Positions 21,651 to 34,377 are shown, counted from the first letter of the stretch. The stretch: DNA of 56,097 nt from Bigelowiella natans CCMP2755 (GCA_000320545.1 ADNK01000210.1:1-56097); one strand, 5' to 3'. Notes: generated from the letters alone by a model not told the origin. Translations and numbers: made by a program.

Positions 21651-23490
21651 ATGTCATCGGAGGGGATTCCCCACCCCGATGGAGCATTGTGGAAAGTACT
21701 GTGTAAGGCGGGTCTCATGATACATCATGCGCCTTCGGGGACATCTGACACCAACGGCTCCTTGCGCCATCTAGAGGTTGTGCAGGCGTTGGAGATAAAG
21801 AACGAATGGATTCGACACGCCAGAGGATGGTCAGCGATTTTGAAACACAACACTTTGCTCATGGAAGCTGTAGAAGCTGACGACCAGATCCTGGACGCCT
21901 GCATCTACAAGGTACAGACTCTAGTTGTTATTTTTACTGCGATGGCTGAAATTTTACTAGCCTTGGGGACTCATGACGAGAGTTGCACTGCACATTCAGT
22001 TTTCAGGTCTCCGAGAGGAAATCACACTTCTGGCTAGTCGGACGGTCAACTTTATTTTATCTGCAAGAAATAACTTCTGTATCATTGGTGATACATTATG
22101 TGTTCATTTAGAGGTCGATAATGAGTGCTAGGGAGGAGTATGGTGCAGCAGCAACAGCGTTTGCGACGGCCCTTGCTGTCCTCGGATCCCATTCGAAGGC
22201 ACCCGTGAAGGTAGATCTCTCCTGTAGCTACACGAAGTGTGAGAGAAGTGTCTCTGACTTTGATATCTACAGACTGTAGAGACAGTTCAAAGATTTTTCA
22301 CGATGCAAGCTAAAGTCGCAGAATATCGGAAGACACCCACGCGCAGCATCCAGGATGATATATACAACGCGCTACGTATGTTACGGATCTAATGCTCCTA
22401 GATTCAACCTTAATACATCGCAAAATGATTTTATTGCTCCTTTGATAGAATCGCTGAGGGTCGACTGCATGATGATCGGGAAGAGTTTGCAGCAATTTCA
22501 AATACAACGGAGTAAAATTATCGGGTTGGAGGTCATTATCTCACATCACACAATCACGCGCGCGGACTACAAATACGCCACACAAGATTCGCATATACCT
22601 CGTGTATTTGAATTTTTTTTGTCATGAGATAATGGTTGAACGTATCAATGGCTAGGGTAAACGCCGTGCGCGTGTCATACGGTTTGGTGAGCAAGATGAG
22701 CAGGCAAGCAGACTTGCAGCAACCATAAAGGTTTTCATTCATTTACAATTTCACAGACTTCCGCTCTCAAAGCCCCGATTTAGCCACGATTTTCTTTTTG
22801 CTCAGGGACTTTCAGAGAAGCACCAGATCTGCAAAGATCAGCTAGTTTGCACGATTTCCTCCCTGATAAAGAAGAAGGAAAATCTTCTCAGTTGCAACTT
22901 AGGCTTATACTTTTCGTCTATTGTATCCACATGCAAGATATCTCTCGACACAGTACGGGCTGACGAGGTTCGCAAATCCAAATTCTATTATTGTCCTCCA
23001 TTCCTCCTGATCATTGTAAACACAACGAAGGAATTGAGGCATCTAGACCTGGACACAAAAGAAAAACCAGCACAGGTTGCTCTTTTCACTACATTGGTAC
23101 GTGTGTGTTCTTCTATTCCGATGTTATTATAATGATGGCAGATGACTAAATTCAACGGTCACGTAAATATTGAAACTCTACTGAAGACGCAGGTGAGTTT
23201 TATGTATCACAGTTATTTTTGGGGTTTCTTTCACATAATTTCAGAGCCATCTGTTCATCTCACCCACAGTCACCAGACTTCTACTCAACATTTTTTCCCC
23301 CCAAACAACTCCGACACATTCCCCACAGCCTCGACCACTTCCGGTTAATGATGGTCAACAGGATGCACCGGAAAATGGAAAGAATGAAGAAGAAGAAGAA
23401 GATAATAATGAGGATGAGAAGAACGAAATAAAGGATTGCATACCAGCAGGAGCAGAGCCTGTCGAAGCATCCAATGATGTTGAGAAATAA
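21651..23490 (+). CDS. Helical protein with acidic tail, possibly BAR-like
   Basis: Eight or more short exons. The first encodes MSSEGIPHPDGALWKVLCKA and then EIKNEWIRHARGWSAILKHN. Later exons read RSIMSAREEYGAAATAFATA, TVETVQRFFTMQAKVAEYRK, SLRVDCMMIGKSLQQFQ, EKHQICKDQLVCTISSLIKK and MTKFNGHVNIETLLKTQ. The end is strongly acidic (KNEEEEEDNNEDEKNE) and stops at 23490. The long amphipathic helices with regular Leu/Ala spacing would fit a BAR or sorting-nexin-type membrane-bending dimer, but no signature residue proves it. Exon borders between 22560 and 23060 are uncertain. Its 5' end faces the small plastid-protein gene. Confidence 0.55.
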
Positions 23491-23744
23491 AAATGAGTAC
23501 GAGAATGTATTGGCTTGAAGGAGAACCAATTCACTGTTGGCATTACCATCTTGGCAACAGTCGCCAAAATTCATCATGCAGCATGTTGAGCACAATAATA
23601 CGCAAAACTTGTTGTACGCGACGTGTTGCTTTGAGAAGAGGCATACGAAAAGGAACCCCCTTATATCTTCATAGACATGGGGTCCCTCTTCTAATGTCTA
23701 CCTTTGTTGAATAGTTGCTTGTCACTTACAGCATCACGGGCGCC

Positions 23745-23795
<51 letters not shown>

Positions 23796-24264
23796 CCGGT
23801 GCTGCTGTTTTACGCTCGTCACCTTGCATTGCTTGCTTCTATCCTATATAATCCTAGATATCTACGCTAGCTGATGCGAAGACAGATACCAGCCGCATTT
23901 ATGTACGCACATATACTTAGCGATTGCAGTGCAGAGTTAGCCGAAGCATCAGCAGCGTGGATACTTATTCTCGTCGCCTACTTCAAGTGCTGGCTTCGCA
24001 TTTATATGGCGTGGATTCATATTGCACAGGTCGTGAAATCACGGCATATCTGGATGTGTATAATAAGTCAAACAGTTCTCGATCATGCGATAATTGGAAC
24101 TGCTCCATTTAATATCACGGTGCCCCTCACAACTCCAAAATGATAATATGCCTTTTGAACGCCTCACACTTCAGAACTCCAAGACTGAATCCGTGAGAAG
24201 CGGGAATGAAAGCACGTATATCTAGACTGTGCGTTCTGCCAGAAACTCTAGAGGGTAGTAATAT
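23491..24264. other. Convergent intergenic stretch without a gene
   Basis: Between the tails of the helical-protein gene and the phosducin-like gene. It contains a long (AT)n and short ORFs without family features. It is less rich in the CATG/GCTAGC words than other convergent gaps. Confidence 0.4.
23747..23795. repeat. (AT)n microsatellite
   Basis: About 23 uninterrupted AT units in the convergent gap. Confidence 0.97.
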
Positions 24265-25098
24265 TTACAGGTCGTCGTAATCGTCTTCCTTTCTTCTTCC
24301 ACCTCGGGTCACATTTATTGAGTTCAGGTTTTCAAATGGATCTTTCTCAAGCTTAGCGTCTATCATCTTCCACTCTACCATCCTCCATACGAGGGTTGCA
24401 GCATTCATACGCTTGCCACCAAATATACTTAATCCTTCGATTGTTTTAAAGATTTCTCCCTTGTAATATATGAGAATAGTAGGGCACTTACTATCTGGAA
24501 ATCCGTGAATGCACTCTGAGCCCTTGATCTTGCAGAACTTCACATACTTGTATTTCTTGGCCACAGACGACATGTGCTCGTTCAGAAGCCTGCATTCCAG
24601 CTTTCCGAACGCGTACAGGTGTAAGACAACATAGACCCCATCATCCTTATTGGATGCTTCCGTGACGGCAGATTTGTATTCTTGCTCTGTCAGTTCGTAC
24701 ACCTCACCGAACTTGTTTTTTGACATCGCTTGTTTAAGTTCCGCCATGCGCTTGGCCCGATACTTGTTGAGAATCTCATCGTCTAAGTCGTCCTACATGT
24801 GACATATGGATAGCATAGGCAAAGTTATTTCGTTTGCATGAACATGGAAGCGTAACACATCGAACCAATTTTTGAGAAAATGAACAGACAAAGCAAAGGA
24901 ATGACATTTAATGGATCGACAGTATAAAAATACCTCTTGTTCGTCTAAATCATCCAATGTCAAATCATCAAGCTTATCTCTAGCTTGGTCTTCCTCCTGT
25001 GCCTTTAGATCCAACTCGTCCTGCGTAGGTCCTTTCACTGTTTTTGAGATGATTCCATGCTTCACCAGCGCATCTTCCCATTCCGTTTTCTCCGACAT
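24265..25098 (-). CDS. Phosducin-like protein (PhLP2/PDCL3 type)
   Basis: Two exons, 25098-24934 and 24792-24265, both whole codons, give 230 residues. The acidic N-terminus (MSEKTEWEDALVKHGII, then LDDLTLDDLDEQE) is followed by the helix RAKRMAELKQAMSKNKFGEV, which is typical of PhLP2, and a thioredoxin-like fold: GVYVVLHLYAFGKLECRLLN, then KYKYVKFCKIKGSECIHGF, PDSKCPTILIYYKGEI. It ends in a Gly/Arg then acidic tail (RGGRRKEDDYDDL). The family cooperates with the CCT/TRiC chaperonin in folding actin, tubulin and other clients in the cytosol. The redox CxxC is absent, as is usual for phosducins. Upstream DNA separates it head to head from the insulysin gene. Confidence 0.92.
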
Positions 25099-25728
25099 TT
25101 TCTAGCGAATGAAAGTTGCAAATGGTAATAAGACAATGCATCGACACCTTATCTATCTCCTACATTAAGAGGATGCACGTGCGAAGGCTGTAAACGTAGG
25201 GGTGTTCACAGCTCCGTGAAAAAGTACGCTAAAGAAGACAGGCGTACCGTTGGTCTCTGTCAGATTTGCCAGCTTCGGAGCCCCACGAGAACAAGAACAA
25301 CAAAGGTAAGACCGAAAAAGATCTTGGCCATCTGATAATATGACAGATGTCCTTGAAATCAATCATACGACAATTAAAAACGGATCGAAAGCTCTGTATT
25401 TCCCCGCTTCAGTCGAAGAGCGAAAAGTTCTCAACCGCGAGAAAATAAATATTGGAAAAAGGTTTCCGCTGCAGGCGTGCACGAGCCTCAATATTCCTTG
25501 GCAGATTCTCAAAAAAATCCGACTTTTGGGAAACCTAGGCGATTTTCCTCACGTTCATCCGTATAATCCAGTCACACTTGAAGAACGTAGTTTAATGACT
25601 GAACATGATGAAACTATTTTAGAATTAGATGCGACATGTGTTTTACGCCAAAAACTATAGAAAACGGCATGGGTTTGTATACTCAGATTGCTATCACTTT
25701 TGGGGGAAGTGGCACCATCCCCAACATC
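25099..25728. promoter_or_regulatory. Divergent region of phosducin-like and insulysin genes, with a 106-codon ORF
   Basis: Head-to-head gap. A plus-strand open frame at 25340-25660 begins MTDVLEINHTTIKNGSKAL and reads smoothly to VLRQKL; I recognise no family, and it may be a small gene, leader or chance. A minus-strand stretch at 25330-25165 starts MAKIFFGLTFVVLVLVGL, which looks like a signal peptide, but stops early unless spliced. Confidence 0.3.
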
Positions 25729-28700
25729 ATGTCCCCAACATGGCGGCCTGTGATGATGTTGTTGGCCATGGAAACCACCTTTGCCCTCCGGGCACCGTTA
25801 TCAAACTCCATTCTACAAGAGACATTATCGTCGGGATCTCAGGAGGTAACCTTCAACCATGTTTCTTTGCCTCTTTGTTGATGATGGTATGTGATCGTTT
25901 CAGATTGTTAAAGCCTCCACGGATCATCGCGAGTACAAAAGTTTCACCCTCGACAATGGTCTGGAAGTTATTGCTATTAGGTGAAAAATTGCTTTGCGAA
26001 TAAAGAATCAAACTAACAGACATAACCATTAATTCATTTTTTCATTTTTTCCATTTTCTCATAAATTCATTTATTTATTTACTTAGGGATAAAACATCTG
26101 CGAGGTCTTCAGTCTCGCTCGATATTAACGTGGGCAGTTTCTACGACCCGAATGAAATTCCGGGAGTTGCACATTTTCTAGAGCATATGCTGTTTCTTGG
26201 GTCCAAAAAATTTCCAAAGGAAGGAAACTTCGATGCCGTTTTGGCAGAGAATGGTGGATACTCGAATGCGTACACGGCTACTGAGAACACCAACTACTAT
26301 TTCACGGTGTCCAACAAGGCCTTCAACAAGACAACAGAGATGTTTGCCAACATGTTCATCGACCCACTTCTCTCCATGGACGCAACAAATCGTGAAGCAA
26401 ATGCAATAAACGCTGAGCATGAGAAGAACCACCAGAATGATGGGTGGCGCTTTGAGCAGGTGAAGCGCGATATTGCTACACCTGGTCACCCATTCAACAG
26501 ATTCGGGACAGGGAATGCGAAGACACTCCTGAAAGATGTGAAGAAGTCCCACGCAGCCTTAGTCCAGCTCTTCAAAGGGCACTATTGCACCCCGAACATG
26601 CACATGACCTTGCTGTCGAGCCAGCCTTTAGAGGTGACAACAGATCTTGCTATTAGTTATTTCACGGGAATCCGCTCTAAATGCGAAGGAAGTGATAGCG
26701 AATACGGTATTGGGGAAGCAATGAAGCTCGTTTCGGACGGAGGCTACCATCCGGCCTACGACTCTTCCGCCCTTGGTTCTAAGGTGTACGTACGAAGTCT
26801 GGCGAAGCAGCAGTCGCTGACGCTTCTGTGGCAAATCCCACCGCAGGGAAACAAATGGAATGAAAAATCTGGGCAGTACCTAGGAAACGTACTCTCAGGT
26901 CAGCACAAGGGGTCGTTGTATGAGCTGCTTGTTCGAGACCCTGATGGGGCCTTGATCAAGGGGGGCATCGACGCGGGGGCAGCAGACGATTTCTCCATGT
27001 TCGGAACATTCGAGGTGCAGCTTTCTCTCACTAGGCGAGGCTCCACCAAGGTCCCATACATCCTCCGCGCCGTTCATCACTACCTCTCGATGATCGAGAA
27101 GAAGAAGGAGGGGATTACGGAGGAGCGTTACGAGGAGTACAAGGTCGACGCGCGCCATGAGTTTGACTTTAAGGAGAAGGAATCGCCAGAGGACTATACG
27201 AGCAGTGTCGCAGCATCGATGAGGCTGTACCCGGCTTCTCAGGTCCTTTTCGCTACAAGCAACTACGCCAAGTTTAGCCCCGCCTCCATCCGTAGCATCA
27301 TGGCTGCAATGAAGCCTGAGAACCTCATCGTATTCTACTCGGGAAAGCACCATGACAAGAAACTGTCGCGCAGTGACAAGTACTACAACGTTGAGTACGA
27401 TGTAGCTAAATTCGAGCCTAAGCTGCTCGAGGAGTTGAAAACTGCGAGGGGGGAAGGGAGTGATGCCGAGGATTCTGCTTTCAGTATGCTAGCCCTCCCA
27501 CCGAAGTCCGAGTTCGTGGTTACGGACACCTCGGTCAAGGAGATCGATGCGAAAACTCCACGATTTGCAAAAGGTGCGGACCCCGAAGCTCTTGTAATTC
27601 GAAACGACTACGTTCAGAAGCCATCCGATAGCCAGCGATGCGTCGCCCATTGGCTCCAAGACTCTTACTTCAAGCAGCCAAAAATCTCCGTTTCTTTGTC
27701 GTATTCAAAGTCTGCACCGTTCGTGAGCGCTAAGGAGCAAGTATCAGCCTCGCTCTTCGCATCGATGGCCCAGGACGCCCTTCGCATTGAAACGGACGAT
27801 GCAAGCCGTGCGGGCTACGACTTCTCGATCGGAGCAAGCAACACGGGTTTCCAGGTGAAGGTCTCCGGCTTCTCGCAGCATTTCAAGAAGTTCCTTACGT
27901 TGGTCCTCGAGAGGCTTCGCGATCCTTCTAAGCTGCTCAAAAAGAGGCGTTTCGAAAGCATCAAGGTTTCACTGGCAAACTCGGTTGAGAACTCCTTGCT
28001 CGAAGAGCCCTACAAACGCATCGGGTCGTTCATGTCCGCAGCCCTGGAGAGGCCGCATCTGAGCACATGGGATCTAATGGCTGGCCTGAAAGAGGTCACA
28101 TTTGCAGATTGCGAGGCAATCCACGCGAAGCTGTTTTCTGATGCCGCAGTGGAGGTATTTGTGTTTGGAGACGCCAACCTCAAAGACGCACAGGACATCA
28201 CGGCACTTGTGACAGATCGCCTCCCGGTCAAGGCAAGCTCGCCTGAGCTCCTTGCAGCTCTGCCATCTGCGGAGTACGTCCGCGTCGCGAAACCACAGCC
28301 GTCGAAGATCTCCACCTTCCGCGCGCCACTCACGGACAAATCAAATCCGAACTCGTGCGTGCAGACGTACTGGCAGTATGGACGGAAGCGATCTGAGAAG
28401 GACCCGTTGTACCTCTCGGTGTTGAGCTCGATTGCCCACGGCCCTGCATACGACACGTTGCGGACCAAGGAGCAGCTCGGATACATCGTCAGCTCTGGAG
28501 CGGACCGACGCTCTCATGTGCTCGGCTTCAAGGTTCTCGTGGAATCTGCCACTAAACCTGCCAAGCACCTGCACCGCCGCATCATGAACTTCATGAAGAA
28601 GCTCGACGCAATCGTTGAAAATCTCTCCTCTGAACACTTCAAGACGGTGGTTCTGACCCTCTCAAACGGTCTGATGGAGCCGCCACAACGCGCCTCGAAA

Positions 28701-29051
28701 TCCAGGGACTCCGTTCTGGCTGAGATCCAAAGCCGGGAATACCAGTACAACAGACGTGCTAAGAACTTCAAGGTGCTTCACACTCTTGAGCTCTCCGAAT
28801 TCAAGCAATTTTACGAGAACATGCGCTCGGGGGCTGTCGTTAGTGTGCAGCTAGATCCTCAAGCCGAGGAACTATCCTCCAACACGGACGAGAATGCGAA
28901 TCCGGTAATGGGTATGGATGGAAACGCGGAGAGGCTGATGGAATACGGAACGACCTTCGAGATGGTGGGCAAACTTTCGCAGTGGCGCGCCGACCAGGAG
29001 GAGTTTGATCTGAAAAAGGGCAAGGACATCCCAGCTTGTAAATTTTGTTAA
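25729..29051 (+). CDS. Insulysin-type M16 zinc metallopeptidase
   Basis: Three exons, 25729-25845, 25904-25980 and 26087-29051, in phase, give about 1052 residues, the normal length for insulin-degrading enzyme/nardilysin relatives. The inverted zinc motif HFLEH follows DPNEIPGVA, with the third ligand in the downstream NAEHEKNHQND. The four-domain M16 shape is supported by the C-terminal TKEQLGYIVSSG region typical of insulysin. The active half is intact. The N-terminus (MSPTWRPVMMLLAMETTFAL) looks like a signal peptide or organelle leader; the upstream in-frame start at 25669 is an alternative. The third exon is nearly 3 kb without intron, and its codon use is more GC-rich than the first exons. 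The enzyme degrades peptides up to small-protein size. Confidence 0.92.
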
Positions 29052-29720
29052 TTTCTACATAAAGAACAAAAAGTCAGAGCCATGAACACATGGGTATGTG
29101 ATGTGCATGTTTATAGCTGTTCACACAGATGTGTCTGCTGTTCTCACACAATGAGCGAGCGTGCATCTTGTGAAAACATGATGTATGCACGGCTACATGC
29201 GATGTGTCTGTCATCTTGCATGTTGTCATGCAATAATGATGCGGAAGTTTAGCACGACCGAGGATTTTTGCACATCTAGATATGTGCGTGATAGATGCAC
29301 AGCTACGTACATGCGTGTGTGGCGGAGTTATCAGATATAGAGTGCATGCAAGAAATGCGCATCACGCAACCGAACGCGTACCTCTACCGCTAGCTAGACG
29401 CGTACACACTCACTATAGCTGATGTGTGCCATGCGAGTACGGACGCCCACATGCATGCAACATCTTCCACGTACGTATATCGTACGTACATGCGCCATCG
29501 GTCAAGCAGCATTTGCAACGTTTTCATTTGTCGGCAATGCAATGCACATGCAGCATGCGCACTAGAGCAGCACACGACTGCTAGCTCGTACGTACTACAT
29601 TAGTACATGGCGGTAGGTACGATCACTAACGCATACAGCTGCCAATGATGACATTTGACATGTGCTAGAAGTACATCGCCAGTACAGCATGTATACATAC
29701 ATGTAGTGAGTTGATTTTAG
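29052..29720. repeat. CATG/GCTAGC-rich convergent island
   Basis: No gene between the tails of insulysin and the zinc-finger gene. Dense in CATG, CGTACG, GCATGC and GCTAGC words (for example CTAGATATGTGCG at 29276). The next 370 bases (29721-30095) are AT-rich with nothing recognised. Confidence 0.65.
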
Positions 29721-30095
29721 TAAGTTCGGATCTTATTTATTAATATCCTAACATAGTAGTTATATAGTGCTCCTCTCCTTCACAGATAGTAACCAGTGAC
29801 AAAAAATGGATAATTTAATATAAATAAATACTAATGAAAACGACTACTTGGATTACGTCGAATTATACTGAGTCGTACGTCATACACTTGCTCTGTCTAT
29901 TCCCCTTCCCCCTTTGTCTCATATCTATTGTACAGTAAGCTTCGATCATTCGTCATTCTTGCGATTATCGGAATAGAACAGTTTTTCGATTTGCTGGGGA
30001 ACAGTTTTTAAGAAAAATTATATTCAGTAGTATCGCTCTTTGTCCGTGATATGTTCTCTCTCCTATTCTTAATAACTGCCTGTACCGTATTTCAT

Positions 30096-31766
30096 TTATA
30101 AGTTCCTGTTGCTGAATGCGAGAGCAGAATTAATGCCAACAACCTCACACACAGGTACATTTCTAGAGTGAGAGCTAACATAAGGTTGAGGTATATATCG
30201 TGACCCAGCGACCGGTACAGCAGTGAGCGATTGAATTGTCTGTTGTGGTAGAGGCTGAGGCGGCATGTTACACTTCGGCTTGTGGGCTCGGAGGTGATTT
30301 CGAGTTGGAAATTTTTTGTCACAATCAGGGCATTGATACGGGGTCTCGAAGGTGTGCTTCGTCCTGATGTGGCCAGTTAAAGAACTCTTTTGTGTGAAAT
30401 TCCAGGGGCAATAAGGGCAAGAGTATGGTTTTTCTCCTGTGTGAACCCTTATGTGCTTTTTCAAGTGAGCTCGTTGCCGGAATCGGCGGGAGCAAATTTC
30501 ACAAGGAAAAGGACGTTCATCACGATGAGTAAGCATGTGCCTGGTCAAGCTTCCACTGGCGGTAAACACTTTGCCGCACTCTGCACACGTTCTATCTGAT
30601 ATTTGCTTTTTAGTTAGACCCGTAAATGCAGTTGAAGGGGGAATCGGGGCTTCGTTTTCCCTCTTAACTCTTTTCATCATTTGACTCGCAGGTTGAGGCA
30701 CTGGAGCACCAGGTGTGTGCATTATCGACCCAACGCCCCGCTTCCTCTTCAATTTATTCTCATTTCTATAGACGCTACCGTATCGCATGGCGGCGCGCTC
30801 GGACTCAATTCTGGGGTATTCTGGTGCTACAGGCACCTTTTTCATAGGCCTTTCGTGAAATCTACCCAGAGTCGGGTCCGAGGGGCGAATTGGGACGCTG
30901 GCCGAGTTTGAATTCTGAACAGCTTCTTGCTTCGGTGTTGGAGGATGCTGTAGCAACTCATACTCGGGCTGCAGGTTTCTCAGGGGACGAAACAACCTTC
31001 CTGTTGGCCTACGATAGTTATCATTTCCGTCTATTGGTTGGTTAAGGCCGGCATTCTTTGAACTTCCTTTGGCGAAGTTAGTACCAATTTGCCAAGACGG
31101 GCTGGGATTCAGAGGAGGCGTCATGGATTGGATTCTCGGTCCGTTTCGTAAATCTGCAAGTTTTGGGCATATTGGAATTCTACTGGCTTCTGGTGGGATC
31201 TCACTTGGCAGTATCATTTCCCTAGATTTATTCGAAGGCAAACCAACGTTCTTCATTGTGTAGATTCTTTTAGAAGGGATCCTGCCATCTGTACTCTTTC
31301 TGCGTGTTCGTTTTCCCTTTTGTTTGTGTTGAACCTTTGTGGTTATTTTAGGTCGTGCGGTTTTCTTGCCCTTATCTTTTGTTTCGACCAATCCAGAGGC
31401 ACTTCCACCTTTGCGGCGATTCTGGAGATTTTTTTTCACAAATTGCTTGTTTCTCTCTTTTCCTACACTAGAAACGTGCTTTTGAGAGTACCCAGTGAAA
31501 TTCTCACTGTTTACTACTCTTCCCTTAGGATCTAACTTATCACTTTGCAAATGTGCTACCCCCTTTCCTCTCTTCTCATCTACTCCTCCTCTCTTTTCCT
31601 TCTCTCCGAATCTCAGGGAAAGTAACAGCGTTGCGGCGTCGCCAGAGACTGGTGGGGTGAATTCTTCTCGTTGCATCTGCACCGGCACGTGCAATGGATC
31701 AGTTGGCTTAGGGGGAAGCTTGAGATGCCGAGGCCTTTGCCTCCTTTCTTTCGCTCCTCCCTTCAT
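30096..31766 (-). CDS. C2H2 zinc-finger protein (four fingers)
   Basis: Intronless gene of 556 residues if translation starts at MKGGAKERRQRPRH (31766). The frame is open upstream to about 31973, but that part is not protein-like. The long N-terminal part is basic, Pro/Ser-rich and disordered (KKTARPKITTKVQHKQKG). Near the C-terminus are four tandem fingers linked by TGEKP-type linkers: CAECGKVFTASGSLTRH, CEICSRRFRQRAHLKKH, CPYCPWNFTQKSSLTGH and CPDCDKKFPTRNHLRAH. The last has HKPKC and so may be a C2HC finger. It is probably a DNA-binding transcription factor in the nucleus; its targets are unknown. The tail (VVGINSALAFSNRNL) has no known motif. Confidence 0.9.
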   Translation of the reverse strand: MKGGAKERRQRPRHLKLPPKPTDPLHVPVQMQREEFTPPVSGDAATLLLSLRFGEKEKRGGVDEKRGKGVAHLQSDKLDPKGRVVNSENFTGYSQKHVSSVGKERNKQFVKKNLQNRRKGGSASGLVETKDKGKKTARPKITTKVQHKQKGKRTRRKSTDGRIPSKRIYTMKNVGLPSNKSREMILPSEIPPEASRIPICPKLADLRNGPRIQSMTPPLNPSPSWQIGTNFAKGSSKNAGLNQPIDGNDNYRRPTGRLFRPLRNLQPEYELLQHPPTPKQEAVQNSNSASVPIRPSDPTLGRFHERPMKKVPVAPEYPRIESERAAMRYGSVYRNENKLKRKRGVGSIMHTPGAPVPQPASQMMKRVKRENEAPIPPSTAFTGLTKKQISDRTCAECGKVFTASGSLTRHMLTHRDERPFPCEICSRRFRQRAHLKKHIRVHTGEKPYSCPYCPWNFTQKSSLTGHIRTKHTFETPYQCPDCDKKFPTRNHLRAHKPKCNMPPQPLPQQTIQSLTAVPVAGSRYIPQPYVSSHSRNVPVCEVVGINSALAFSNRNL

Positions 31767-33530
31767 CGTCAGTTGTTGAGAAGGCGGTTGATGGTTTTCT
31801 TGGGGGAACCGTATGTAGAGCAAGAAAAAGAGAGAGGAAAGAGAGTGACGATTGAACGGAAGAAAGACCGAACAATATACAAAACCCCGTGCAATTATAC
31901 TCAATCTGAAGTCTAAATATCGTCGCTGTATCCAATAGAGCCCTATTTGGACTTTAATTCGAACCAACGCCAATTTGCATATTTAGTCCTAAATAATTGC
32001 AGCAAAGTTTGAATCACGGTAAAACTATTAAAAAATAGTGTTTACGACATAAATTTTTAGCATAAATTACCATTTATTTGAACTTCCTATGGACAATGTA
32101 CAATTTCTCTAAGTCTTATTTGAAACATGTGAGAAAAGGGAGAGACATCTCTAAACTGGATATGCTACATTTTGGTGGCAAATCAAATTTTATATTCCCT
32201 GCGACAACTAATATCACAACAAAAAGGAGGTTGCGAAAATAAAGAAGAGGATATTTGGTCTGACTGATAATCGTGGAAGTGACCATGGCAAATGATGAAC
32301 TATGATGAACTGATACTTGAGGTCGAATTACACTATCTTCCAACTGAGGATGATGCACATACAATTTGTCAGTTTCCGTTCTCGCTCCGATTTCTCATCG
32401 CAACGCATGCGGAAAACAACGAACGTCAGGGGGAAAAAAAGGAAACCGACGGAAAATTGATGAATTATTTGCACACAGACCTCCACAACGACTCTCCGAG
32501 TGGTTGTTGTTATAAGATACAAGTGAAGCTCAACTGAAATGTTGACGAGTATGCAAGTACAATTTCCATTTTTGTTCGGCGTTTCAATCCACAGACAATG
32601 ATTTTAATGACATAAATAGGAAAATCATCAAGTATTTCAGATGTGGAGACAAACATCAAGAGAGATGAGAAGAGAGAGCGGGCATTTAGTTCGACTGCTT
32701 TGGAAACTCACCGAAACAGATATTGCTGTTTGTTCTCCCACAAAACTAGTTGAGGCCATAAATTCGCACAATCTGCTCAAAATCCAAGACGGTAGAGGAT
32801 GCTGGAGGCAGTTTTTGTGGAAACAAGTGATGTACAGATGATCTGGTACTCACTTCTTCAAGTTTCCCACTACCTTTGGTTCAGTCTCAACTTTCCCATT
32901 CATCGCGAAACAAATCTATGAAATCTGGGTAATAACTTCGCATTTTTCCCTCAATCCATCAAACAAAATGCTTTATCCAAGCCGCGAAGTTTTGTTGTTA
33001 TCGTGAGCATGGTCTGACAGATCGAAGGAAATTCTCTGTCTTTTTGGGGTGTACCTACCTTCAGTGAGAGCCGTTTCCAAAATTGATTGGAGCTGCAAGC
33101 ACTTCCGTACAAAATACAGGCCAATAATGACTAAAACATTGCATCAAATATCAGATATTTGTGATGGTGTGGAGAAACCGAATATAACTGAACAATTGAT
33201 ACGTAACGGCTTAGTAACCGAAAACGTGCATGACGTGAACAACGCGGACCCCTTCGTAGACTACCTCACTCTTCTGACAACGCAAAATTGAAAGCGAGAA
33301 TGTGACATGGAAAAAAACGCAAACCAGATCTAGATCTAATGGTAGTCGGATGCCGAGATCTTTAAAAATTTCGGAAACAGATGAAACCGTGGAACCAATC
33401 AATCAAACAGTAGCATCCTAGACATCTCCTAGTTTTCTCGTCCCCCCCCCGACGCAAGCGTCCAGCATTCACGACATGACGAAGCTGCAGAATATTTCGG
33501 CATAGAGGATAACACAAGGAGGATATTCCG
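31767..33530. other. Intergenic stretch with ORF fragments only
   Basis: Divergent gap between the zinc-finger start and the BAR-like gene. Plus-strand fragments at 32292-32537, 32641-32841 and 33049-33291 read as plausible protein pieces. The second (LVRLLWKLTETDIAVCSPTK) faintly recalls the box region of ubiquitin-specific proteases, but the catalytic residues are not visible. They may be exons of an unrecognised gene, a relic, or chance. Confidence 0.3.
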
Positions 33531-33706
33531 ATGCTCAAACCGAAGATGAAGCAGAATAAATTTAAGAGAACACTACTTCGAGTAATAGCAGAACTACTTC
33601 CCTTCTCAGTGTGAACACCTTACTATGTTTCTCCAACGGCATTGAAAGAGAGCGCCCTCTGTACCAGTAGCGACATTGCGTAGATCGACCCAAACACATA
33701 CATACA

Positions 33707-33738
<32 letters not shown>

Positions 33739-34334
33739 CAAAGAAGAGACGGGTAGATTATCCTCTGAAAAGTTCGTACAATCCCAGCGAGTTGGAGGCT
33801 ACAGTGAAGGCGCACTTGATGACACCGTCTTCATGAAACAGTGAGCAAAACAAGCCTTTCTACACTGACATTGAAACTAGAACATTCTTCTTGTCAATAT
33901 TTCTCACTCGATACCCCTTCTGGAAATATATGCCTTGCCCAGGCAGCTGAGGTTCGAGAATCATTGTGACGCTCTTCGAAAGCTTGAGGCCATTTCAAAA
34001 GTAAAAACCTCACACACTATTTTATTATGACTCATTTTTACATTCGTTCCAATAGATTGTGCGCCAGACGCTCGAAAGAGTCGAGAGCTGCCTCAAGGAA
34101 ACACCGTAAAATAAAAAATACTCTGATTCTTTCAGCGTTGATGAAATAGACGATTGGACAACGCGCATAATCTAAATTCTTTTGTCTTTGTGAAGACAAA
34201 AACTTTACGACGTCGTGGTGCTAACTCTCTCGGATGATGACGAAGAAAAGACACACCTCCAGGCCACACAGGTAGGTATCATGCATGTTGAACCTGAAAA
34301 AAAGCGACTACTTACACACGCGAGGAACGAACAA

Positions 34335-34377
<43 letters not shown>

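Noticed and set aside
26178-28771. Several minus-strand frames of 70-158 codons
   Set aside because: Shadows of the GC-rich insulysin coding exon.
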